From NCBI RefSeq assembly GCF_016522075.1, contig NZ_JAEHFW010000003.1, forward strand, positions 1 to 64,000: a DNA stretch of 64,000 nt, written 5' to 3'. Of this stretch, positions 18,127-26,015 are shown in pieces (the stretch's first letter is position 1; each line of letters begins with the position of its first letter). This stretch comes from Mucilaginibacter segetis. GTDB taxonomy: Bacteria; Bacteroidota; Bacteroidia; Sphingobacteriales; Sphingobacteriaceae. Under the pieces are notes generated by a model, which saw nothing but the letters and a program-made list of their open reading frames with translations, was not told where the DNA came from and did not search any database. The translations under genes were made by a program, and so were the position numbers.

Positions 18127-18813
18127 ATGAATAAAGAAATTAAAATTGCATTGGTTGAGGACGACGAAAATTTGAGGTTTTTAGTGGCCGAGCGTTTGCA
18201 AACAGAAGGATATAAGGTTTTGGAAGCCGGTAACGGCGAAGAGGCGGAGAAAATGATACATGCTGAACAGCCTGATATTGTACTTTTGGATTGGATGCTG
18301 CCGGGGAAGCAGGGATCTGAGGTGTGCAGCAGCATACGCGAAAAGGGTTTTGATAAACTGGTGATCATGATGACCGCCAAAGCCCAGGATATTGATAAGA
18401 TAGACGCTTATAACTTTGGCGTATCTGATTACATCACTAAACCATTTAATATGGATGTGCTGGTGGCAATGATAGATAACAAGATAAAATTCTCGTTAAA
18501 TAACGAAAAGACCGAATCGCATAAGTTTGGTAATATGGAGCACCTGCCCAATACCCATTTGCTGATTAAGGATGGCCGCAAAACCGAACTTACCATATTG
18601 GAGAACCGCATATTGCTTTATTTTCTGAAGAACAAGAACAAAGTGATCAACCGAGAGGAACTGATGATGGAAGTGTGGGGTTATAACGCGGATGTAAATA
18701 CCCGTACTTTAGATATGCACATTGTAAGGCTGCGCAAAAAGATAGAAAATAACCCCGATTCGCCTTTATACCTGCAAACGGTAAGGGGCATTGGCTATAA
18801 GTTTGTTTATTGA
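18127..18813 (+). CDS. OmpR/PhoB-family response regulator
   Basis: A 228-residue regulator. The receiver domain (1-120) has the acidic pair E11-D12-D13, phospho-acceptor D55 (IVLLDWMLPG), Thr in MMTAKAQD and Lys105 (YITKPFN). The C-terminal winged helix (about 130-228) has the recognition segment NTRTLDMHIVRLRKKIE and ends GIGYKFVY, as in RprY-like regulators. It should be phosphorylated by the kinase encoded just upstream and bind DNA. Its last 7 bases overlap the 3' end of the convergent methyltransferase gene, so there is no room for a terminator between them. Confidence 0.95.
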   Translation: MNKEIKIALVEDDENLRFLVAERLQTEGYKVLEAGNGEEAEKMIHAEQPDIVLLDWMLPGKQGSEVCSSIREKGFDKLVIMMTAKAQDIDKIDAYNFGVSDYITKPFNMDVLVAMIDNKIKFSLNNEKTESHKFGNMEHLPNTHLLIKDGRKTELTILENRILLYFLKNKNKVINREELMMEVWGYNADVNTRTLDMHIVRLRKKIENNPDSPLYLQTVRGIGYKFVY

Positions 18814-19436
18814 CCATTAGCTTTACGGTAGGCAAATGTTTTAACAAAATCGCCATAAAAGCACTGCTGGTTGGTTAATTTGTAGCGATGCTGTGCAAAC
18901 TGTTTTTGGATATGCGGCAAACGCCATGATTCAACTCCGCAGAGCAGCTTGAAAAAAATGATCATGCTGTTCAGTAACAGGTATTGCCACCATTTTCCGG
19001 TGAGCTGAAAGTCGGTATTAAGCCATATACCGCCGGGTTTTAGCATTTGATGGATACTCCCGAACATTTTGGGTAGGTATTCATCAGTATAATTATCAAA
19101 TAAAAAGGGAGTTATCACCACATCAAATTCATCCGCTATATTGGTGTCCTCAATTGCTTTGTTTATAAAACTCACCGTGTTGTTTTTTATATTACGTTTT
19201 TGGGCAATAGCGGTCATTTTAGCTGATATTTCTACATAGGTAATGAATAACCCGGCAGGATGTATATCAGTAATTTTTTCGAGTATATAGCCCGTACCAC
19301 CGCCAACTATCAATATCCGAGAGTTTGGCGGTATAAGTGATAAGAAGCAACTTTGCGCATTTATTAAAGCATTGCCATAAACAAGGCGCGATAAGCGGTC
19401 ATAAAACGGTGCGGAGTTATCGTAATTGCCTCCCAT
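18807..19436 (-). CDS. Class I SAM-dependent methyltransferase
   Basis: A 209-residue Rossmann methyltransferase. Motif I is RILIVGGGTGYILEKI, the acidic end of strand 2 is YVEISAKMTAIA, and the strand-4 region is FDVVITPFLFDNY, then MLKPGGIWLNTDFQ. The fold resembles the UbiE/COQ5 type and small-molecule methylases in general. Its ATG shares the A of the TAA stop of the UbiA-like gene before it, so the two are translationally coupled. A joint role in modifying a prenylated or lipid-like molecule is inferred from this. The substrate is unknown. Confidence 0.85.
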   Translation of the reverse strand: MGGNYDNSAPFYDRLSRLVYGNALINAQSCFLSLIPPNSRILIVGGGTGYILEKITDIHPAGLFITYVEISAKMTAIAQKRNIKNNTVSFINKAIEDTNIADEFDVVITPFLFDNYTDEYLPKMFGSIHQMLKPGGIWLNTDFQLTGKWWQYLLLNSMIIFFKLLCGVESWRLPHIQKQFAQHRYKLTNQQCFYGDFVKTFAYRKANGQ

Positions 19437-20311
19437 TAAAACAGGTTAAAAACCACCAATAACAAATACTGTAATATCAAAACGCCATCCATAAAAAAGA
19501 AGTAGTAGTATTCGTTACGTTCCCATTTCGATTTAAAAATGAGCCAGCCTGTTAACACTGCCGATAAGGATAGGGCCAAAAAATCGGCATTAAAACCGCT
19601 GTTCCTGAACATGAATAACAGAACGATATAACTACCAAGTAATAGCTGACAAAATAATATGGCATTTTTTTCGCCCCAGGCCACAGGGATGGTTTTAACG
19701 CCGGTTTGCCTGTCGTGGAAAAGATCGCGGATGTCGAAAGGAATAGTTAACGCTCCTATGAACAGAAAACGTTTAGCTACCAGTATAGTTAAATTGCGTA
19801 TGGATACATCGGCCAGATGCAGGTCCTGTGCTTCCAATACAGGTAGTAATACGCAACTTAGTGTCCACACAAAGGTGATCAGCAATGATTTTAAGCCGGG
19901 TATATTACGTAATCCAAACCTTTGCTCGCCTATGGAAAAGAGAGGCAGGCTGTATCCAAAGGATAAAACGGACAGGAAGACCAGTAAAATCCGGGATTCG
20001 ATAGAGAGCAGGAAAAACAAAGGGATGAGCGATAGCAGGGATACAATGGTAAATGTAACCATCAGGCGGTAATGTGCAAAAAACCACCGGACTCGTTTAT
20101 ACGCCGATTCTTCGGGGTGCTTGGGTTTGGTAAGTAATATGCTGAAGTTGTAAATACCTAAAGTAGAGGTGAATAATAAACAGGTTACTGTAAAAACAGG
20201 TTTTGAGTAGATTAGTGCAAAGGTTACCAGGGCTTGCGCAACCGCACATAACGACATGAAGATGTTGCTGAACAGAAGAAAATCAAATACAGACCTGAAT
20301 AAATTTTTCAT
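19436..20311 (-). CDS. UbiA-like polytopic membrane protein
   Basis: A 291-residue protein with about eight or nine hydrophobic segments and the second UbiA prenyltransferase motif clear: FDIRDLFHDRQTGVKTIPV (D-x2-D-x3-D). The first Asp-rich motif (normally NDxxDxxxD in loop 2-3) is missing: that loop reads YNFSILLTKPKHPEESAYKR. UbiA enzymes use both motifs to hold Mg-diphosphate, so this is a divergent subgroup whose chemistry may differ. It overlaps the methyltransferase by one base and follows the metallophosphoesterase by 29 bases. A role in quinone, lipid or pigment chemistry is possible but not shown. Confidence 0.75.
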   Translation of the reverse strand: MKNLFRSVFDFLLFSNIFMSLCAVAQALVTFALIYSKPVFTVTCLLFTSTLGIYNFSILLTKPKHPEESAYKRVRWFFAHYRLMVTFTIVSLLSLIPLFFLLSIESRILLVFLSVLSFGYSLPLFSIGEQRFGLRNIPGLKSLLITFVWTLSCVLLPVLEAQDLHLADVSIRNLTILVAKRFLFIGALTIPFDIRDLFHDRQTGVKTIPVAWGEKNAILFCQLLLGSYIVLLFMFRNSGFNADFLALSLSAVLTGWLIFKSKWERNEYYYFFFMDGVLILQYLLLVVFNLF

Positions 20312-20340
20312 TTATGACCTTAGTGGCTGGTCCGCGGTGC

Positions 20341-21612
20341 TTAAGCTTTATAATTTGGATCGGTCGCGGCCTTTAGTTCAAATATCGTAATCTCCGGCAA
20401 TATTCCAATCCTGCCGGGGTAACCTAAAAAGCCGTAACCTACATTTACGTATAGCTGCTGGTGACTTTCGCGGTATAACCCGGCCCATTCTTTATACACA
20501 TATTCAATAGGGCTCCATTGAAAATCATCCGTACGTACACCAAACTGCATGCCGTGGGTGTGTCCAGAAAACATGGCGTCAATTTGCGGATATTGGGGTA
20601 AAACCTGCGCCCGCCAGTGCGAAGGATCGTGCGATAGCAGTAACTTCACCGGCAGATCATCGGTGTTTTTTACAGCCAGATCCATGCGTCCGTATCTGGG
20701 GAAACGGCTCAGCTCGCCCCAGTTGCCAATACCTAAAATACCTATTTCTTCACCATCAACCTTTAAACGGCGGTTTTTATCTACCAGCAGATCCCATCCC
20801 AGCTCTTTGTGCGCGGTGAGCATATCAGCAAAGTTTTTTTGTTTGGCTGCTTCAGATGGCCAGGTGCCGTAATCGCCATAATCATGATTGCCCAAAATGG
20901 AGTAAACACCAAGCGGGGCCTTCACTTTATTAAAAATATCGAAATAATTATTGATCTCAGACGATCGGCCGTTTACCAGATCGCCTGTAAAAAATATAAC
21001 ATCAGTTTTTTGGCGTAACAGCATATCTACGCCGCCCATTACCGCTTTTTTGTTAAAGAAACTGCCGGAGTGAATATCTGATATCTGCCCGATGCGCATC
21101 CCATCAAATGCTTTTGGCAGGTTAGGCAAAAAGAGCGTGCAGTTTTTTATGCGATAGTCATACAATCCTTTTGACATGTTGATCTTTAACGCTGCCAGTG
21201 GGATTGCACCTGCCAGCAAGCCGGCCTTCATTAAAAAGGCTGAACGCGGAATGGTTTCTGCTTCAGGGTTGGCCGGCAATGGTTTTGCCGGCTTGTTTTT
21301 TCTGACAATGAAAATTATAAGCCGCCTTGCATCATCTGCCAGCAAAAATAACAGGTAAACTATTTTAAAGATAGCGGCCAGGAAGAAACCAAATAAAAAG
21401 GCTGCCCTTAAACCAACTGAAAGTTTAGTGTAAATGCTTAAGATGAGCCCTGTTATAAAGAAGATTGACGTTCCCCAATAAAATAGTTTGAACCACCTTT
21501 TTTTAGCGAACCGTTTTTTTTTGAATGCTACCTGTATGCCTTTAAAAATGTAGGCATCGGCAGCAAAAAGTACAATAATTATAAGCGCGATCTTAAGGAC
21601 TTGTCCTTGCAT
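20341..21612 (-). CDS. Membrane-anchored metallophosphoesterase
   Basis: A 423-residue protein with four N-terminal hydrophobic segments in the first 100 residues, a linker, and a calcineurin-like catalytic domain (about 170-410). The five metal motifs are all present: GQISDIHSG (D179, H181), FFTGDLVNG (D211), LGNHDYGDYG (N242, H243), LLSHDPSHW and FSGHTHGMQFG. This is the YkuE/YaeI-like group, some of which act on lipid-linked phosphates. It lies between the UbiA-like gene (29 bases) and the AAA+ ATPase gene (24 bases), likely in the same transcript. Confidence 0.92.
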   Translation of the reverse strand: MQGQVLKIALIIIVLFAADAYIFKGIQVAFKKKRFAKKRWFKLFYWGTSIFFITGLILSIYTKLSVGLRAAFLFGFFLAAIFKIVYLLFLLADDARRLIIFIVRKNKPAKPLPANPEAETIPRSAFLMKAGLLAGAIPLAALKINMSKGLYDYRIKNCTLFLPNLPKAFDGMRIGQISDIHSGSFFNKKAVMGGVDMLLRQKTDVIFFTGDLVNGRSSEINNYFDIFNKVKAPLGVYSILGNHDYGDYGTWPSEAAKQKNFADMLTAHKELGWDLLVDKNRRLKVDGEEIGILGIGNWGELSRFPRYGRMDLAVKNTDDLPVKLLLSHDPSHWRAQVLPQYPQIDAMFSGHTHGMQFGVRTDDFQWSPIEYVYKEWAGLYRESHQQLYVNVGYGFLGYPGRIGILPEITIFELKAATDPNYKA

Positions 21613-21636
21613 TAGTGGTTTTAACGATTTTTAAAA

Positions 21637-23139
21637 TTAGTACCGGTCGTCATCAAGGTCAAGGTCCTCGTCATCAGGTTCTAAGTTAAATAAGCTATTG
21701 AACATATCTGAGAAAGCGAAGCCATTGTCCAGGAAGCCTTTGTTGAGTTGTGAAAACTCCGCAAGGCCGTGTAAAATAAATTCCATTAACAGTAGTTGCT
21801 GATTTTCGCTAAGGTTAGGATGGAATTTCTTTACTACATCTTTTAAACCGGGAACCAAATTTAATGATTTTTTATATTCCTTAAAGGGCAGGTCATCAAC
21901 TAATGACAGCGTGTTGCCATCGCCGAACCAGTTAATGATGGATGCATAAGGATTTGGTGTTTTCCCTTTTTTAGATTTTTCAGGATCAGGGAAAAACTGC
22001 AATAGCAGCGTTTTAACCGCCTTGCCTATTAATATGTTGGCCACTTTGCCGGGGCCTTCCAGCTCACCTTCATAAACCAGTTCAATTTTGCCGGTAATGG
22101 CCGGGATAACGCCCAGAAAATCAGATATACGTACAAACGTGGTGCTTTCACCATTCAGGATCATTCGCCTTTCCGCATTGCTGATCAGGTTTTCATAAGC
22201 CGATATGGTTAAACGTGCAGATACTCCTGATTTTTTATCAATATATTCAGAGTTACGTGCTTCAAAAGCAATTTGTTCTACCAGATCCTTTACCAGTCCG
22301 TCAGCCTCAACAGCGCTACGCTGTTCAGGCGATAGTTGCGCTTCCTGTTGGGTGATCTTGCGCGAGATCTCTACCGAACGCGGGTAGTGGGTAAGTATCT
22401 GGCTTTCTATACGGTCTTTTAACGGTGTAACAATGGAGCCACGGTTAGTGTAATCTTCCGGGTTGGCGGTGAATACAAACTGAAGGTCGAGCGGAAGGCG
22501 CAGTTTAAAACCACGTATCTGTATGTCGCGTTCCTGCAGTATGTTAAACAGGGATACCTGTATGCGTGCCTGCAGATCGGGCAGTTCGTTTATCACAAAA
22601 ATACCTCTGTGTGCACGCGGAATAAGCCCGAAATGGATCACCCGTTCATCAGAATAGGTAAGTTTCATGGTAGCGGCCTTAATAGGGTCAACATCACCTA
22701 TCAGGTCGGCAACGGTAACATCCGGAGTGGCCAGTTTTTCAGTATAGCGTTCGCTTCGGTGTACCCATGCAATAGGGGTATCATCGCCCTTTGTTTCTAT
22801 AGTGGTATGCCCGTACCACGATATGGGATTTAACGGATCATCAAATAATTCGGAACCTTCTATATAGGGTACATATTCATCCAGCAGGTTAACCAGCAGG
22901 CGTGCTATACGTGTTTTTGCCTGCCCGCGTAAACCCAGCAATAAAATATTATGGCGCGAGAGTATAGCGGTTTGCAGGTCGGGGATAACGGTATCCTCAA
23001 AACCAACGATGCCTTCGAATCCTGCATCCTTGTTTTTTAGCTGTGTTATAAGGTTAGCCCTTAATTCATCTTTTACAGAGCGGCTTGTATAAGCTGTTTT
23101 TTTTAGCTGCCCCAGTGTTTTTATATTTTTATGATCCAT
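21637..23139 (-). CDS. AAA+ ATPase of the magnesium-chelatase/MoxR class
   Basis: A 500-residue ATPase. Walker A reads GLRGQAKT (69-76), the variant with Ala before Lys seen in chelatase-type proteins. The Walker B strand reads GIFVINELPDL, with Asn184 where Asp is usual and Glu185 kept. Sensor 1 is LQFVFTANPEDYTNRG, with PLKDRIESQILTHYP after it. The C-terminal third is helical and ends in a very acidic tail (EPDDEDLDLDDD). With the VWA-domain protein encoded upstream (79 bases apart), it forms the usual ATPase/VWA pair that remodels or inserts metal into a target protein. No tetrapyrrole or cobalamin genes are adjacent. The target is unknown. Confidence 0.88.
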   Translation of the reverse strand: MDHKNIKTLGQLKKTAYTSRSVKDELRANLITQLKNKDAGFEGIVGFEDTVIPDLQTAILSRHNILLLGLRGQAKTRIARLLVNLLDEYVPYIEGSELFDDPLNPISWYGHTTIETKGDDTPIAWVHRSERYTEKLATPDVTVADLIGDVDPIKAATMKLTYSDERVIHFGLIPRAHRGIFVINELPDLQARIQVSLFNILQERDIQIRGFKLRLPLDLQFVFTANPEDYTNRGSIVTPLKDRIESQILTHYPRSVEISRKITQQEAQLSPEQRSAVEADGLVKDLVEQIAFEARNSEYIDKKSGVSARLTISAYENLISNAERRMILNGESTTFVRISDFLGVIPAITGKIELVYEGELEGPGKVANILIGKAVKTLLLQFFPDPEKSKKGKTPNPYASIINWFGDGNTLSLVDDLPFKEYKKSLNLVPGLKDVVKKFHPNLSENQQLLLMEFILHGLAEFSQLNKGFLDNGFAFSDMFNSLFNLEPDDEDLDLDDDRY

Positions 23140-23218
23140 GTTTCAATTTGAAAATCTGATAACTTGAAGGTTTAAAAATTAAGCTGATATTAAACCGGCC
23201 ATCTCCCTCGTTATTCAA

Positions 23219-24316
23219 TTACCGTACTGTTCTTCTTCTGTTTTTTATATAGTCCTCAAAAATGTATTCGCCCAATCCGTTAAGCGAGCTGTAAAAAGCC
23301 TTGCCGCCGTTAGTTTCGGTAAATTTGCGTACAAACTGTTGCAGGTAAGGGTCTTTAGCTATCATAAAAGTGGTGATAGGTATTTTGAGCCTTTTGCATT
23401 GCGCGGCCATGTTAAGCGTTTTGTTAACCACCTTACGGTCGAGCCCTATGCTGTTCTTATAATAACGCGTTCCCTCTTTTAAGCAAGTAGGCTTACCATC
23501 AGTTATCATAAATATTTGTTTGTTGTGTGTTTTGCGCCTGCGCAGCAGATCGGTAGCCAGTTCAAGACCGGCGTAGGTATTGGTGTGGTAAGGGCCTACC
23601 TGTAAATAAGGCAGATCCTGCAAGGTTATAGGCCACGCGTCGTTACCAAAAACAACAATATCCAAAGTATCTTTAGGGTATTTGGTGCGTATCAGTTCAG
23701 CCAATGCCATGGCCACTTTTTTGGCCGGGGTTATCCTGTCCTCGCCGTATAATATCATGGAGTGCGATATATCTATCATCAGCACCGTAGAGGTAAGGGT
23801 TTTATAATCCATTTCCTCTACTTCCAGATCACGCTCGGTCATCATAAAATCGCCTATACCGTGGTTTACCTGCGCGTTGTGGATAGATTGCGTCATATCT
23901 ATCTGATCCAGGCTGTCGCCGAATTCAAATTCGCGGCGTTCGGCATTTTTTTCATCACCTTGCCCGCTTTGCGGTGAGCGGTGATTACCCTTCCCCGATT
24001 TTTTTAACTTACCGAAAATCTCTTCTAATGCTGATTGGCGGATGCTTTGCTCAGTTTTAGCGGTAATGTTAAAACCGCCGCCCTGTTTATCCTCATCCAG
24101 ATAGCCTTTTTGTTTAAGCTCGTCAATAAAATCACCCATGCCGTATTCGTCATTGGTGATATTGTATTGTTTATCCAGCTCATTAAGCCACGCCAAAGCC
24201 TCCCCTGCATCGCCGGCGGTGTAGTTAAGTAATTCCAGAAATAATTTTAGTAATTCTTCAAACCCGCCTTTGGGTATCTGGTTGGGTTTAAACTTTGAAA
24301 ATCCATAACCGCGCAT
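23219..24316 (-). CDS. VWA-domain protein, partner of the AAA+ ATPase
   Basis: A 365-residue cytoplasmic protein without a signal peptide. The N-terminal 160 residues are helical and charged. The C-terminal VWA domain has a complete MIDAS: D182-I-S184-H-S186, a Thr in YHTNTYAGL and Asp in ITDGKP. In chelatase- and MoxR-type systems the VWA protein brings the substrate to the ATPase through this metal site. It is the first gene of the pair, followed by the ATPase after 79 bases, and separated from the sugar kinase gene before it by 121 bases. Confidence 0.9.
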   Translation of the reverse strand: MRGYGFSKFKPNQIPKGGFEELLKLFLELLNYTAGDAGEALAWLNELDKQYNITNDEYGMGDFIDELKQKGYLDEDKQGGGFNITAKTEQSIRQSALEEIFGKLKKSGKGNHRSPQSGQGDEKNAERREFEFGDSLDQIDMTQSIHNAQVNHGIGDFMMTERDLEVEEMDYKTLTSTVLMIDISHSMILYGEDRITPAKKVAMALAELIRTKYPKDTLDIVVFGNDAWPITLQDLPYLQVGPYHTNTYAGLELATDLLRRRKTHNKQIFMITDGKPTCLKEGTRYYKNSIGLDRKVVNKTLNMAAQCKRLKIPITTFMIAKDPYLQQFVRKFTETNGGKAFYSSLNGLGEYIFEDYIKNRRRTVR

Positions 24317-24437
24317 GCTTTACCTTTCTTAATTAAACTTAACGGTAAATTTGGTTTAAAAGTTTGAAATACCTGCCATATTAAAGCAATTGTTAGGCAA
24401 AAATGACAAACCTGAATGGGTAGATACGGTATGTGCC

Positions 24438-25316
24438 TTACGCAAACATGGTAGCGGTAATATCTTCTATTTTATAAACCGGGTTAGCGCCGCGCTGGCT
24501 GGTAACATACGCGCCAACGGCGCAAGCTTTTTCCAGCAAAGGTTGCAGGGGTTCTTCATTAAGTAAACCGGCTATAAAAGTTGCTAAAAATGCATCGCCT
24601 GCCCCAACGGTATCTTCTACCTTAACGGTAAAACCCGGATGTTCATAAAATTCATTATCGTGCCAGATTATTGCGCCGTTTTCGCCCCGTGTTACACAAA
24701 TGGTTTGGCTGTGAAATTTTTTCTGAAACTCTTTTATTTTTTGTTTCAGATCGCCGTTGCTGCCATGTATCAGTAATTCGGCCTCTTCCTCGTTCATCTT
24801 TATCACGTTGGCCCTGGCAACCAAACTCTCGATGGTAGAAATATCAAAGTGCGGCGGCCGCAGGTTTACATCAAAAACCTTTAAACCGTTATTTTCATCA
24901 AGTACATTCAGCAGGGTTTCGAAACTGGTTTTGCTGCGGCAGGCTAAGCTGCCAAAAACAATGGCATCAAATTTTTTAGAAGCTGCTTCCAGATCGTGGG
25001 TAAACTTGATGTTATCCCATGAAACCGGCTTGGGAATAGTGTATGTAGCCTGATTTTTCTCGTCAAGTTCAACAGTTACCTCACAGGTGGGCAGTTTTTC
25101 ATCGCGCTGTATAAGCTTGCTGTGCAAACCATTTTTCTTTAAAAATTTGCCGAGCTCGGCACCTGCGGAATCAGTACCTATACTGCTGGCAAATAATGCA
25201 TTAATGCCCTGCTGTACCAGGTGGCGGGCAACATTCATGGGCGCTCCGCCGGCTTTTTTACCGTCGTCAAAAGTATCCCACAAAACCTCGCCAAAAGATA
25301 AAACCTGCTTGCTCAT
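24438..25316 (-). CDS. PfkB-family carbohydrate kinase, probably fructokinase
   Basis: A 292-residue ribokinase-fold enzyme that phosphorylates a sugar with ATP. The first signature is KAGGAPMNVARHLVQQG and the second DTVGAGDAFLATFIAGL, with the catalytic Asp in GAGD. The start LSFGEVLWDTFDDGKK is typical of fructokinases in this phylum. ATG 25316 is chosen over a GTG four codons upstream because homologues begin about here. It is followed by the VWA/ATPase genes on the same strand, but the 121-base gap leaves shared transcription uncertain. Confidence 0.88.
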   Translation of the reverse strand: MSKQVLSFGEVLWDTFDDGKKAGGAPMNVARHLVQQGINALFASSIGTDSAGAELGKFLKKNGLHSKLIQRDEKLPTCEVTVELDEKNQATYTIPKPVSWDNIKFTHDLEAASKKFDAIVFGSLACRSKTSFETLLNVLDENNGLKVFDVNLRPPHFDISTIESLVARANVIKMNEEEAELLIHGSNGDLKQKIKEFQKKFHSQTICVTRGENGAIIWHDNEFYEHPGFTVKVEDTVGAGDAFLATFIAGLLNEEPLQPLLEKACAVGAYVTSQRGANPVYKIEDITATMFA

Positions 25317-25463
25317 ATATATAACCACTAATTTTGTAAAGCTAAACCTTTTTTAGCGATAACCGAATAGCGATTTAGACTTTATAAGATAAGCCTGATA
25401 CACAGCCTTTTATTAATTATGCACTACCTTTCTGAAATTGTAAAACCTTTTTATATTTATACT

Positions 25464-25883
25464 ATGAAAAAAATAACCTTATCCTGCCTTTTGCTTGTTT
25501 TTACGTGTTGCTGTTTCGGGCAAGACAGGCAAGCCATTATAAAACTGATGAACCAACAGCAAATTGCCTGGAATAACGGCGATATACCCGGGTTTATGCA
25601 AGGGTATTGGAAGTCGGACTCGTTAATGTTCATTGGTAAAAATGGCCCAACCTATGGCTGGCAGCAAACATTGGATAATTATAAACGCGGCTACCCCGAT
25701 AAAGCCGCTATGGGACAACTTACTTTCCGGATTGATAAGGTGGAATTGTTAGGAAAAAGAGATGCCTTTGTAATGGGTGCGTGGCATTTGAAGCGGGAAG
25801 GTGACGAACCCGGTGGGTACTTTACCCTATGGTTCAGGAAAATAGATGGGGAGTGGAAGATAGTTTGCGATCACACAAGTTAA
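25464..25883 (+). CDS. Secreted SnoaL/DUF4440-like protein
   Basis: A 139-residue protein beginning at ATG 25464 with a signal peptide (MKKITLSCLLLVFTCCCFGQ). The mature part has the cone-shaped NTF2-like fold pattern of DUF4440: an initial helix AIIKLMNQQQIAWNNGDI, then GFMQGYWKSD, and the terminal strands GGYFTLWFRKIDGEWKIVCDH. Members bind or act on small molecules, but no catalytic residue can be named here. An upstream in-frame start would add 15 residues ahead of the signal peptide and is unlikely. Confidence 0.82.
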   Translation: MKKITLSCLLLVFTCCCFGQDRQAIIKLMNQQQIAWNNGDIPGFMQGYWKSDSLMFIGKNGPTYGWQQTLDNYKRGYPDKAAMGQLTFRIDKVELLGKRDAFVMGAWHLKREGDEPGGYFTLWFRKIDGEWKIVCDHTS

Positions 25884-26015
25884 GTTGGGTGATCAAATAT
25901 TATATATATAGGCAACTTATTATTAACGCTTTTTAATAATAATAAAACTTTTATGCTTATTTTGTCGTAAGCACCACATAGTCAATAATATCCCTAACCG
26001 TTCTGTAGAGTGTAC

